64,000 bases of DNA from Diphasiastrum complanatum. Taxonomy: Eukaryota; Streptophyta; Lycopodiopsida; Lycopodiales; Lycopodiaceae. Positions within the stretch are counted from its first letter, which is position 1, and each line of letters opens with the position of its first letter. A program made the translations under genes and the position numbers. The stretch is taken from assembly GCA_029204225.1 (NCBI GenBank), contig CM055101.1, positions 41,998,927-42,062,926 on the forward strand. The letters run 5' to 3'. The notes under the pieces are model-generated. The model was not told the DNA's origin and made no database searches. It worked only from the letters and a program-made list of their open reading frames with translations. Positions 32,340 to 43,719 of this stretch are shown here, piece after piece.

Positions 32340-33515
32340 GTACTTTATGGGGTTGATTCATGTATGCAAGTTTCCTCGAATCAGGGAAAGACTGAAATGG
32401 ATTTTGCTATTCGAAACAAGATTTTGTTTCGTAAAGGAAAGGTGTGTGTACCAGAAAATGATACAATAAGGGCCCAAATCATGCATGAGTGTCATGATAG
32501 TCCATGCGTAGGACATTTGGGCATACAAAGAACACTTGACTTAGTTCGACAACAATTTTGGTGGCCTAAGATGAAAAGTCAAGTAAAGGCCTATGTACTT
32601 AAATGTGCTAAGTGCCAGTTAAATAAAATAGAGAGGCTAAAAACTAGTGGCCTATTACATCCTTTAGATATTCCTACCGAAAAGTGGAAAAATATATCTA
32701 TGGATTTTGTGGTCGGACTTTCACATACAAGGAAGGGCCACGATTCGGTTTGGGTCATTGTTAATAGACTTACGATGTTTGCTCAACTTATCCCAATAAA
32801 AACTACTGTTAAAGTTCCAGAACTACTTCAATTGTTTGTTGAGAAGCTTTTTCGACTGTACGGACTACCTTGCAATATTGTCAGTGACCGTGACTCAAAA
32901 TTCACTGGGAATTTTTGGCAAGCAGTATTTAAAAAATTGGAAACAACTTTAAGTATGAGTTCTACAGATCATCCGAAATCAGACGATCAAACAAAATGGA
33001 CTAACCAGGCGATGGAGGATATGCTATGAGCATATGTGGGCCATCGGCAGTCTGATTGGAAAAATTACCTTCGACTGATGGAATTTGCATATGGTAGTGC
33101 AAAACATTCAGTGACCAGATTCAGCCCTTTCATGCTTATGTATGGTTATCAACCTCGATCACCGATTTGTGCTGGCATGAAAAACCTTAGGGTGCAAGTC
33201 GCAACTGATTTCCTTGCGGATATGCAAGAAATGTTACAATTGGATAAAGATAGCACAAAAAGTACCCAGGACAGGGCAAGACACTATGCTGACCTATTTT
33301 GGAAGCACAAGGTATTCTTGGTCAAGGACTGGGTGTTTTTGAGAGTTCCTAGTCACTCTAGGGGCTTGAAAACTATTAAGTGTGCAAAGTTGGCGCCTAG
33401 GTATTGCGGTCCTTTTAAGGTTATCCAAGTGATAAACAAAGTCGCATACAAACAAGACCTTCCAACTAACATTGGAATTCAACATGTTTTCCACATTAGT
33501 AAGTTGAGGGGGCAC
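32340..33515 (+). pseudogene. Ty3/gypsy integrase inside copia element I
   Basis: From 32364 the frame gives the H2C2 zinc finger (HECHDSPCVGHLG then CAKCQLNK), the core with SMDFVVGL and SDRDSKFT, then DDQTKWTNQ where the family has DGQTERVNR, so the third acidic residue is a lysine. A TGA follows at 33027-33029, and the same domain resumes at 33036 with RLMEFAYGSAKHSVTRFSPF and ends near VFHISKLRG. It joins copia sequence at about 33515. The order RT, RNase H, integrase is the gypsy one. Confidence 0.9.
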
Positions 33516-34510
33516 TATACGTGCCATCATTGAAAAAGGACCTGTTATTTGTCGCAAGAATGAAAGATCTGAACATAAAGATCTACTTTGATCAGAACCA
33601 ATCCAGAGTGCATGACGGATGCTCTAATAAGGTCATCGTAACCGCACCCAGAAGGGGCAATTTGTGCCAAGTCACAGTTTCAGAGGGAGTGGACAATGCA
33701 TTGGCTACCACCCCCTATAACAGCGAATCAGAACTATGGCACAAAAGAATGGGGCATATCAACATGAGAGTGCTCTATAGGATGATGAAGGAACGTCTGG
33801 CAACGGGGGTGAATGTTACCCAACCACATCCAGATTTCTGTCAGATTTGTATTCTAGGAAAACAGAGCCGAAAATCTTTCTCAGGGCAGGCGACTAGAGC
33901 GAAGGCACCACTTGACCTGGTACACTCATATTTATGTGGACCGATGGTGGTTGACTCAGGATCAAGATATTTTGTCACATTTATTGATGACTACAATCAT
34001 ATGACTATGATTTACTTGCAAAGTTCAAGTGTTTTTTGGCTTATGCAAAAAGACAGCTATAGAGCAAATTGAAGGCACTGCGATCTGATAATGGAGGGGG
34101 TACACTAGCAATGAGTTCAAAGAGCACTACAGAAAGGAAGGCATTTCCAAGCAATACACCATTTTTTATACCCCACAACATAATGGTGTGGCTGAGAGGA
34201 AGAACATGATGCATGTTGATTCAGTCAAGATTGTCTAAGAAATTCTGGGAAGCCGCAGTAGTAGCTTCAAACTACCTGCAGAATCAAACATTGACGACAG
34301 TTGTCAAGGGCAAGATGAGATATGGTTTGACAAAAGGCCAGACCTTTCACATGTCAGAATCTTTGGATGTGATGCCTATATGTACACACCAGATCAAAAG
34401 AAAAAGAAATTGGATGAAAAGTCTTCCAAGGCCATCTTTATTGGATACTCGTCTCAGACAACTAGGTATAAGCTATACGATTCACTGACCAAGAACGGGT
34501 CAAGAAAAGT
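33515..34510 (+). pseudogene. Copia pre-integrase and integrase, continuation of element I
   Basis: The text returns to copia with VPSLKKDLLFVARM, then ELWHKRMGHINMRVLYRMM and CQICILGK, the HHCC zinc site of GAG-pre-integrase. The core reads DLVHSYLCGPM where active enzymes have HSDLCGP, so the first catalytic Asp is a Tyr; FIDDYNHMT follows. After frameshifts near 34070 and 34210 come FWEAAVVASNYLQN and FGCDAYMYTPDQKKK. The reverse transcriptase and RNase H of this element are missing. Confidence 0.88.
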
Positions 34511-35355
34511 GGTGGCTCTCGCATGCTTGCATGTCTGAATCTTGCCAATTGCATGGCAACATTTGGTTAATTTATCCGATAGTCATGTGAATGCAAGTCA
34601 TCATCCTACACAATACAAGTGTAACAACAATCAAGAACAACTTAATATTCTCTCCAATCGTGAAGACCGCCAAATACATACATGATAAGGGTGCATGCAA
34701 TGTTTTTTATCAATGTAAAGTGCTTTGCAAATCAGAACTCACCGAAGAACCGACTTCAGGCCGCACAAATAATGACTCTCTCAATCTGTCCATACATGCG
34801 AACGTGTGATATAGTAATATGTCTCTCTCATCGTAGTGCATACTTACATCGTGTACATGGGCATGATATGCTCTAGTATAACTAGGCCTCTGATCCAATA
34901 TGTGATGGTCTTGCCTCATCATATGAAGAAGAAGAATGCGAGCTTGCATTTGCATCGGTTCACCTTGACAAGTGACAATGGATCAAACACAAAATTAGAG
35001 AGCAATACATGTCATAAACAAATTGAATACACTAGGACGAATACAAGACATGTTTAGTAATTTTGAGTCTAGTGCAACTCTCTTGAATTATCTTTTACAA
35101 GATAAATTGAATGAGATTTTTTTGTCAAACAATATTGTTCAATCTAGCTTAGTTGTATGTCACTTACTTGGATAGTGCAAGGGCTTTCTTGATGAACATC
35201 GTTCGTCAAGGTGATCGGTTTAGGTGACCTTCGTTATTGACTTCAAGAGCAAGATATCTAATAGCAAGAAATCCAAGGGTTGTACCCAAGGCAATTATAT
35301 CTGCAACTAGTACTCCCCAACTTACAATTGATAAGACAGGGCAAAATTGCCTTGG
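34511..35355. other. Non-coding, no identified feature
   Basis: No domain recognised on either strand. It lies between copia element I and a tandem duplication. Confidence 0.4.
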
Positions 35356-36120
35356 ATTGGCAAAGTATGTCATGATATCTCACAACATGAAAACAGTGTT
35401 AAGCTCATATTGTTAGAACTCTATCATAAATATGATGGTGATCCATGGCATTTCCAGGCATCTCGATGTATAAATTCAAGATAGGTCTAAATCTCTACTC
35501 ATTGTTTGTGAGAAGGCCAACTGTAATCTTGTGATAACCATGCCTATGTGCATCATTACATGGCTAGTCTCTTCAGTGTTCCTAAACTAATGAAAATTGA
35601 GATCTACATAATCTTCTTCCGAATCCAATTTTGTACAATCAAAAGGGTACATCATTGAGGAGTTCAAGATGTTTTTGATCAATTCTTGTTTCTTCTTTGC
35701 TTTTGGATCTTTGTACATAGGCCTTTGTTCACATCCAAACTTCTTAAAGATTCCTTCTACACTAAGGTCACTTGTTATCATCTCACCATATGTCATTGGC
35801 AAAGTATGTAATGATATCTCACAACTAAGAAAACAAAGTTAAGTTCATATTGTTAGAACTATGTCATAAATATGATGGTGATCTTTACATCTCGATGTAT
35901 ATATATGTCCATATATCTTGATGTATAAATTCAAGATAGGTCTAAATCCCTACTCATTGTTTGTGACAAGGCCAACTGTAATCTTGTGATATCCATGTCT
36001 ATGTGCATCATTACATGGCTAGCCTCTTCAGTACTCCTAAACTAATGAGAACTGAGATCTACATAATTAGGTTCTGAATCCAATTTTGTACAATCAAAAG
36101 AGTACGTCATTGAGGAGTTC
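35356..36120 (+). repeat. Large tandem duplication, 439 bp period
   Basis: 35356-35665 and 35795-36120 align nearly throughout, from ATTGGCAAAGTATGT to TCATTGAGGAGTTCA, with the second copy about 16 bases longer. The 129 bases between are single-copy. A minus-strand frame crosses copy 1 and the spacer (GIFKKFGCEQRPMYKDPKAK) but is not identified. Confidence 0.88.
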
Positions 36121-36130
36121 ATGTTTTTTA

Positions 36131-37335
36131 AAAACTGAGTTTGTGGAAATTCGCGGAACAACTCGAAACTGTAAAAGCATTCAGAGATAGAGATTTGTCA
36201 GCTGAATCAGAAAGTAAGCAAAATTGAAGCCCAAAATTCAGTAAGAGTGTTGCTTGACGTTTGTGATTGGCTTGAATCCAATCGGATACCGTTTGAAGAA
36301 CGGTTCGATGCAAAAGTTAGCTTACTGTAGGCGACCTCAATGGGATAGGTAATTGCAAAAAGTATTTTTGAAAAGGATTGAATAAAGTCCAAGAAATGCT
36401 CATCCTTTGTTTAGCTAGGGTTTTAAGCTGAGCAACTGAAAATCTCCCTTGTTTCTGAAGCTTTTTGGAAGCTATAAATTGGTGGTGGTGGGCTCCCTAA
36501 CTGGTTGAATTGATCCCTGAAAGGCCGTGAGCAGCCGCGCGCCAGCAAGAAATTTGAATCCACTTTTGTAGATTTGCCATAGCTGGAACTTGGTGAAGAA
36601 AGCCTGAGGAAGAGTGAAGATGGGTGTGATGGAGGTCGCGGGCCAGAGTGCACGGCCAATCGCGCTAGCCCTGTAGTGTGTGGAGGGGATAACGATCCCA
36701 AGAAGCATGGTGGGTGCACCTGGAAGCCCGTGATCGCTGGATTTGGAGTCATAGTGATCATCGGTTGAAATTGACTGGCCAAGGAGTGATCTAGGCTGTC
36801 AGATATCAACTAACATTTGGATTTGTTGAGTTCCAACTTGAACTTTATTTGAAAGGGCCTGAAGTGTAGGAGACACTTCAACTTCTTTAAAAATCTTCAT
36901 CCTGAAATTCGAGTTGGGTCCTGAAGTTGGTGAAGAGTGAAGTCCTTTCAAGGTGAAAAGACAGTTCAAAAACCTAAAGTGCCCTTATTTTCACCTCCTT
37001 TAGCCTATTTTGGCCAAACGAAAGGCTATAGCCTCCAAACGAAAGGCACCCTGACTGTACTTGCAAGTACGGTATGTCAAAACAGAGTGATTGCCACAGA
37101 GAAAGTGTTTGGAGCACGCCAAAAGTGATTTCACCATTCCATTGGGCACGTAGTCGGGAGTTGGTGACAAGAAGCATTTCGGAAGGCGACACCAATTTGG
37201 CTTTCAATTTGGCGGAAAAGCGGCAAGTGGCCTGGTAAGCCAAAAATTGCAGGTCATTATTTTTTATTTCTGACATCATGGTTGGCTTCAACATACACTT
37301 TTTAGCCTATAGGTGGAGTTTCGAGCAGTTTGGAA
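36131..37335 (+). mobile_element. Leader of copia element H
   Basis: About 1.2 kb homologous to the element G leader, from AAACTGAGTTTGTGGA to the gag ATG. The LTR and primer site that should precede it are missing: the left edge abuts the 439-bp duplication. Confidence 0.78.
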
Positions 37336-37960
37336 ATGGCAAACATCAATGAGGCGATTTTGGGCGATGAAAGCAAACTTGATGGGGCTTCTAACTACAA
37401 CATCTGGAAATTCAAAATGAAGAGCATTTTGATGGAGGAGGAGTTATGCGACATCGTTGTAGGTATTGGATTCCGGTCTAATACCACTCTAGGTGACATG
37501 AGGGCCTTTGATAAAAAGGCACAGAGGGCATTGTCCTTAATCAACCTTTCAGTGAAAGACCATGTGCTCACTCGTATAAGTGATGCCACGACAGCTAGGG
37601 GAGCTTGGGAAGCTCTTAGAATCCAATTTCAAACTTGCAATCTAGTTCGAGCCATGTTCTTGAAATCGAGGTTGAACGCAATTAGGATGGAAGAAGGCGA
37701 ATCGATGGGATCTTTGTTCACCAGGAGAAAGGAGCTGAGAGATCAACTTGTGGCAATTGGATAACCAATTAGGGACGTTGAATTGGTACATACCACTATG
37801 AGCGGTGTTTTGAAAGGTCTACAAATGTGCGTGAGCGGCATCGCTTCAAGGGAGAGATTGCCTACTTTTGAAGACTTCCACGGAATCATGTTGCAAGAAG
37901 AGCAACGTCGTGAGGTGGTTCAGTCAAGGCAAACCCCACAGGATGATCAAGCTTTGTGGT
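37336..37960 (+). pseudogene. Copia gag of element H
   Basis: The frame begins MANINEAILGDESKLDGASN then YNIWKFKMKSILMEE, typical of copia gag (retrotran_gag/UBN2 family), and runs to a TAA after DQLVAIG at 37762. Gag text continues in frame with VHTTMSGVLKGLQM and RERLPTFEDFHGIMLQEEQR to about 37960. Zinc knuckle and protease are not found, because sequence of gypsy type follows. Confidence 0.88.
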
Positions 37961-38149
37961 AAAGGCAAGCAGAAAGGGTGGAAGAGGATTTCTAAGAAAG
38001 AGCAAGGCAATTTTCTTTCACAGTTTCTTTGTAATGTCATTTTTGTTTATCATAACTTGCTTTGGACTCTACAAGAACTCTCAATGATCTTTTTGATGAA
38101 AAATTTCAAAAATGGCAAAGATTATGTGAAGATTTATGACTAAAAATAG
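37961..38149 (+). other. Junction segment between copia gag and gypsy pol
   Basis: Short unassigned sequence joining the two element types; no LTR ends or primer sites are visible in it. Confidence 0.4.
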
Positions 38150-38920
38150 AGATATTTTTGAGCTAGCGTTGAAGGGGATTATTACTCGTAAAGGTAGGCC
38201 TAGTCCACCACTTATGTGGAATGAGACATTGGATGCAAGTTTTAACAAACTTAAGGAGCTAGTTGTCTCACCACCAATATTAGTCATAGTAGATCTTGAT
38301 AAAATTTTATGTGGTTAAAGTGGATGCTACTGATTTTGGAGGAATCATGATGGACTAGCTTGTGTTGCAAAAGGGCTCTCAAATTCTTGCAAGCTCTAGC
38401 ACTCCTACAAGGGTCATGAACAATATGCAGTTGGTGCAGTTCTACTTCAAGAGGAGAGGCCAGTGGCTTTTGAGACAAAGAAACTATCTGATGCTCAAAC
38501 TAGGTATACTTCTCAAACAAGAGCTATTTATAGTGGTGATGTGCTGAGGATGTGGAGACACTCTATTTATATGGTAGTCAATTTATAGTGTGCTCAGATC
38601 ACCAACCATTGAAGTATTCTGTAATCAGAAAGACCTTAGGGGTCGAAAAGCTCGATGGGTTGAGCTGATGCAAGAATTCAACTTTGATTTGAGATATTTT
38701 AAAGGATCTTAAAATCAAGTGGCTGATGCCTTGAATTGAATTGGAGACGTGAATGAGTTGTCGTTCAATGATATCACTACAAACTTCTATCTTTCGTTTC
38801 GAGGTCTTTATGAAAAAGATCGTCATTTTGGACCTATTTGGAAAAGGGTTTTGAAAGGCTCTCAATCGGTGTTGAAAGACTCTCAAATGGCTAGATCGAA
38901 GGAGATCTATAATTAGTTGG
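38150..38920 (+). pseudogene. Ty3/gypsy RT C-terminus and RNase H fragment downstream of copia gag
   Basis: SFNKLKELVVSPPILVIVDLDK (near 38240-38300) is the end of gypsy RT, then KVDATDFGGIM, YAVGAVLLQEERPVAFETKK and SDAQTRY (RNase H). VCSDHQPLKY and, in another frame, GRKARWVELMQEFNFDLRYF and NQVADALN complete the domain, followed by EKDRHFGPIWKRVL, the linker before integrase. Many stops and shifts. It ends before the integrase zinc finger. Confidence 0.85.
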
Positions 38921-39600
38921 GTTGGTTTCATCTACTACACCTCCCCTTGGTGTTCTTGGAGCTCTACCCGAATTGGGAGTCTTGGGAGATGTGTTAATGA
39001 CTTGGATTCTTATCTACAATTCTAAAACTCTCTCTTTAAAATAGATTTATTATTTTCTCTCTCAAAGTATTGTTTCCATCTAAAGGATGTGTCTTGTTTC
39101 TATATTTATAAAAGAAACAAAATAGAACATAACATAATTGTCATAGTGGATTTTTGGATGTTTTATCACCACTTATGTCGATTTTACATGGTAAATTACA
39201 TAAACTATCAAACACGAATTTAGGCTGTGACTTCTATCATGCTTATCTCTCTGATATCTCTATAAAACATCAATAAATATGTGTGGAATCTTTCATAGAT
39301 TAGTTATTTGGTTTCACCATATTGCATCTCACTTGAGATGAATGCAACACAATATAGCATTCATGAGTCCCCATTGCCATCTTTCCATTAGAGATTTCGA
39401 TGCCTTGGAGACCTAAGAGTATAAGGATCCAAAATGAAACTTTTTGATTCTATTTTCATGATTAGGATCTTAACTATCTTAAAAATATTGCATAAGCATT
39501 TCAAAACAACCTTGATCCTACTATTGAAAATTGTCACTTCTCACTTGACATTGGTTCATGTAAATATTGATCAAACATTAGAATATGTTGATGATATGAT
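38921..39600. other. Non-coding, no identified feature
   Basis: AT-rich; no motif or coding signal seen. Confidence 0.4.
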
Positions 39601-40206
39601 TTCACACGTGTGGATACTGTTCCCACGTGTGAAAGGATGTATTTTTCATGTTTGTATATATCCAAATTGATTTTGTATCATTCTAGTTAGTGTGAACATG
39701 AAATGACTAGTTTTTAGTCAAGTTAACTAGTCACCTACAAATTAGCTTTTCCTTGCATGTGCATGAGTAAATGCTCCCACATGGCAAGTGGATGTTCACA
39801 CGTGTGTATAGAGTACTAGAAGATAAGAGTTGACCATTTTCCTTAGATCCTATTTTGTAGGGAATATTCCTATATTCTAGGAGACTAGCTTTTTGGATTT
39901 TAGTCATATTCTAGAAGGTCAACTATTGGATAAGGATCAAGGATGGATAAAATGGATAGATCTGAGTCATGTGGCACTCTTCACACGTGTGAAGGCCTGC
40001 TGGACTGTACCAGACTCATGGATGTACTTGATCCATAAAAGGATCATTATTTTGCTAAGAAAGATGATGAGACTTTTGCACTCTACACTTCTGTGAGATT
40101 TCTAGTCATTTGTCTTGTGATTTTTATGCATGATTGCTATCTAGTATCATTGTACTTGTTGTTTCAGGTGCAGGCCGTACAATGGACAGTACTCCACACG
40201 TGTGAA
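39601..40206. repeat. Cluster of CACACGTGTG palindromes
   Basis: Five copies lie within 606 bases: TTCACACGTGTG at 39601, CCCACGTGTGAAA at 39622, TTCACACGTGTG at 39795, the 16-base palindrome CTTCACACGTGTGAAG at 39979-39994, and CCACACGTGTGA near 40194. A sixth copy is at 9589-9608. The core CACGTG is a G-box. The host sequence may be an LTR or leader, but no ends were found. Confidence 0.8.
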
Positions 40207-40210
40207 GCCT

Positions 40211-41700
40211 CTCTCACTAAAAAAATGATGTGTTGATCCATTGCTCTTGCTTAAATCCAAGTGTAGTGAATCTAGATCAAGATCTAATGTGTAGAACTTG
40301 ATAGATTCATTGATTAAGCAACCAATAACTCTCTATGATTGTAAAGTACAATCATTATTGTCCTAAAAACTGTAAAATTTATCACCTACAATGTCAACAA
40401 GTTACCAATTCACCAACAATGTGATTCTACATCTTAAAGTTTCCATAGCAAGAAATAAATTGAGCACTTCAATATTGTTCAAGATAGACACATTAACCCT
40501 TAGCTTTATTATACATAAAACAATTAACACTATTTCATCTTCAAGAACCAAAATATCCAAAACAATGAACATATTACTATAAAGAATTGGCAATTTGAAC
40601 TCAATGACATGATTATTCCCAAACTTGAGATGATAAGTAATGTGTGCTATGGATGAAGACCTTGTCGCTCATTAACCTTGGTTAGCTATTCAAAAGACTC
40701 CAAAAATAGGTGACTCTTTCTTTGAACAATGAGCTCATTCTCGAGTTCCTTCTTGATGTCTCCTTCTTGTTCCATATTGCCAATCTTCTCTTGGTGTAGA
40801 TGAAGCACCCCAAGATCAATCTCATGATCTTTCATAAGGACATCATGGCCTTTTTTCATGAAAGTAATTTCATATTTCAAGGTTTAAAAGTACTCCTCAA
40901 TATGGAACATACCCATACTAGAAAAGAGATTAGAAAAAAAACACAATCTTAAATTTGACTTCATTGAACTCACCAATAGTATCAATCACCAATCTTCTTG
41001 TGACCAAGGACAATATCCACAAATTCATAGTATCAGAGTTGATGCATAGTCAAAGTAGCCATTGCAGAGAGCTTCTACAGAATAGTTTTTTCAAGTGTTC
41101 TAGATTTACGATGGTTAAAAAGCAAAAGTAAAGCATCGGTGCATTGTTTTGGACATATGAAAGATTGGCAAGCTCAGTTGGATCCTTAGCTTGTGGATAG
41201 CAGTAGACAATGTCAAAAATGGGCAAAATTTGAAAATTTTGTAGTCAGTTTGTGAAAAAAAAAATTGGACGAGGGTTACAAGTTTTTCACAAAATCGGCA
41301 ATAATTTTATCGTCCATGCACCATTTTGGATGTTGTAAGGATAGGAAGGTAGTCTTTCTAGCTCACTCAATAGCTAGAAAGTGCTCAAAAATTGAATTAA
41401 ATCAAGCCAAAGGAAGGAGTGGAGCCTAGCAACAAGCACAAGAGAGAGTTCGTGCACTCACTTGAAGAAGATGAAGCAGTATAAAAGAGTGTTAATGTGC
41501 ACGCATGAAGTCAAAACCAGTGAGAAAAATGTATTCGACGTCCTTTGTGTATGAAAACATTGGGGTCTATCTTGAGAATCAGTACTAAAATCATTATGTC
41601 AACTCCCCCATACAATAATGTGACTTCAGTGAGAATTTAGGCCATACCTGAAACTTCAACCGACAGTATTGTGAGGATCATACAATGAGTTTGAAAAAGA
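40211..41700. other. Non-coding, unassigned
   Basis: A minus-strand frame at 40686-40880 is rich in Glu and Lys (KKELENELIVQRK) and could be a coiled-coil exon remnant, but is not identified. The rest shows nothing. Confidence 0.35.
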
Positions 41701-41702
41701 CA

Positions 41703-41724
<22 letters not shown>
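41703..41724 (+). repeat. Poly(C) tract of 22 bases followed by poly(A)
   Basis: Uninterrupted C run, then G and nine A. Its length may be unreliable in sequencing. Confidence 0.9.
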
Positions 41725-41734
<10 letters not shown>

Positions 41735-42198
41735 TTATGGAAAGCATCCTGACCAAAAGCATAAATTCATTGAATGAGGTTGGTTCGGGACATTATGACG
41801 GGAATGGGGAGTATTGTAGAAAATAGTAATGGGAATGATGGGTACTGTAAAAAGCTATGATTGAGTGGGGGAAAATAGAAAACAAAAACTACACAAGTTC
41901 GATTACGCACTTCACAAATCATATTGAAAGAAGTGGCCATATCAGTAGTCCGTAGGGCAGTGACCCTAGGGCTTGGAAAAATTTTGTCGTGACAAATGAC
42001 CACCGATTGAATATCATACCAACAAGAGAATACACCACCAGGGAGGCATGGCCAGTTGCAAGTGAGTCATCATAAAAGTCAACCACCTAGACTCGGAAAG
42101 AGAATATGCTAGTGGGAATTTCTCAGTACTACACAAGGTAGAAAATGACAACTATCACCAGAATATCTTTAAGATTGATAAATCATCCCATATACTGA

Positions 42199-42414
42199 AT
42201 GATCAACAAAGAAGGGTATTCAAAATTAATTGAATATAAAAAATCAGAGCAAAAACTCAAAGTACCTTGCCAGACCGTTATTGAAACTCACCCGATACCT
42301 TGGAAATACTTCCAAAACCGATTTCACCTATTCAAAATGATCTTCGTGTCTGATGAAGTGTTATGGCACAATGCGGTAACCCAAGAAGGTTCTATCCAGT
42401 ACTATGAATCCTAA
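42199..42414 (+). other. Small frame upstream of the 188-codon ORF
   Basis: It reads EQKLKVPCQTVIETHPIPWK and YFQNRFHLFKMIFVSDEVLW. It looks protein-like and shares strand with the next two frames, so it may be part of the same decayed gene. No family recognised. Confidence 0.25.
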
Positions 42415-42528
42415 GTTGGAGATCTGCAATCATTATAGTGTTAGATACTACTTTGGGGCACGTGACCACATGTGACCTCACTTTAGAACTAAATACAATG
42501 GAACCCGAATACAGGCCACTGTGTACCT

Positions 42529-43095
42529 ATGTATAGGTCAGCACTAGCTTCCTCTCTCAGTTCAAGTTGCCCTACTAGACGAGATCCCTCGAGTAGCTTT
42601 AGGGTTCATATGATAGACCTAGGATATCAGTTTCTACTCCTACCGGGTGATATATGCCAACTGTTCAGACAAGAAATTGCAAGATATCATTTTTATACAC
42701 CTAAATTTCACCACAACCTGCAACCTTGGGACATCTTATTTAGAGTACGACACCACAAGGATTACAGTTACCTATATGTATATGAGTTCAGGCCAGATGG
42801 GTCGTGGAAACTAATCGACACTACATCTACGTATTTCGTAGGAGTATCGCAAGAAGTATCACAAACACTCCAGGATACCCCTTACGTCGATCTGTCTGAC
42901 CAATACCTAGAGTCGCCTGGAACCGCTAATAGCATCAACATAAATTTTGAAGATAGACCCATGAATAGAAATCAACGAGCACTATACCAACACCCTGAAC
43001 TCGTGAATATCTTCAGTGACGTAGTATCCGAGGATCCTACTGATGATCTCATTTATGAAGTAAGAAACCGTCTGAGTCGTTCGGGTTGGATGTAA
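42529..43095 (+). CDS. Orphan ORF of 188 codons, unknown protein
   Basis: A true ATG opens MYRSALASSLSSSCPTRRDP, followed by a region rich in aromatics (LQPWDILFRVRHHKDYSYLY, VYEFRPDGSWKLIDT) and an acidic C-terminal part (VSEDPTDDLIYEVRNRL). Normal amino-acid balance and length argue for a real or recently real coding sequence. No gag, pol or transposase motif is seen. A smaller ATG frame follows at 43235 and a copia RT remnant starts at about 43.72 kb, so it may be a retroelement- or host-derived piece. I cannot name it. Confidence 0.42.
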   Translation: MYRSALASSLSSSCPTRRDPSSSFRVHMIDLGYQFLLLPGDICQLFRQEIARYHFYTPKFHHNLQPWDILFRVRHHKDYSYLYVYEFRPDGSWKLIDTTSTYFVGVSQEVSQTLQDTPYVDLSDQYLESPGTANSININFEDRPMNRNQRALYQHPELVNIFSDVVSEDPTDDLIYEVRNRLSRSGWM

Positions 43096-43234
43096 ACTGA
43101 ATCTCACAAGATTATTGGCTAGAAATTCCTTTGAGATCCCTTGAACGATTTCTATCTCAGAATCTTTGAGATTTCGTTAGATCCTACCTAGGTTTCAGAG
43201 TCAGATTTAGGAGAATTCTAGGTCAATAGTATGA

Positions 43235-43453
43235 ATGGCGGCACCGCTCGGATATTGTCCCGTCCTACGCATAGAAGGATGGATGGCCATAAGGTTTGTC
43301 ACCCTCGACACACAACATGAGAGTGTGAGCACCAGAGACTTAGCCGATGAAATAGTTAGAGAAGTACAACAGTTTCAAATCCACATTTGCTATCGCATAG
43401 ATCCTGTATGGGTACTATTGTCCACTACTTTGACTCGACTATGCCAAGGATAG
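43235..43453 (+). CDS. Small orphan ORF, 72 codons
   Basis: ATG-started frame MAAPLGYCPVLRIEGWMAIR continuing RDLADEIVREVQQFQIHICY. It lies 140 bases after the 188-codon ORF on the same strand, in a different phase. It may be the continuation of that protein after a frameshift or intron. Function unknown. Confidence 0.3.
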   Translation: MAAPLGYCPVLRIEGWMAIRFVTLDTQHESVSTRDLADEIVREVQQFQIHICYRIDPVWVLLSTTLTRLCQG

Positions 43454-43719
43454 AAGAAAGCTAGCATACCAGATTCTGAGAGAGTAGAAGTGACAAAAAT
43501 AACATCCTAGTTTGATAATTAGTTTATCTCCCAAGCGGTCATACCTATGAGAGCTTGGAAAACTCTCATTGATCCGGGATTATGGGGTGATCGGGATGGC
43601 CCCCAGGACTAGAAGCGGTGTTACCCTGATCACTCGCGTAAGGGAAGTGTGGGCCCTTCCCCCACTAGGGATCTTTCGACAGGACCAGCCCCTCGATGAA
43701 AAATCCGCCCAACAGACAC

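Noticed and set aside
39601-40206. CRISPR-like array because of repeated palindromes
   Set aside because: Spacing is irregular, the repeat is only 10-16 bases, and everything else indicates a plant nuclear genome.
40386-40593. Mirror frames of 63 codons on both strands
   Set aside because: AT-rich sequence with equal openness on both strands and no motif; treated as chance.
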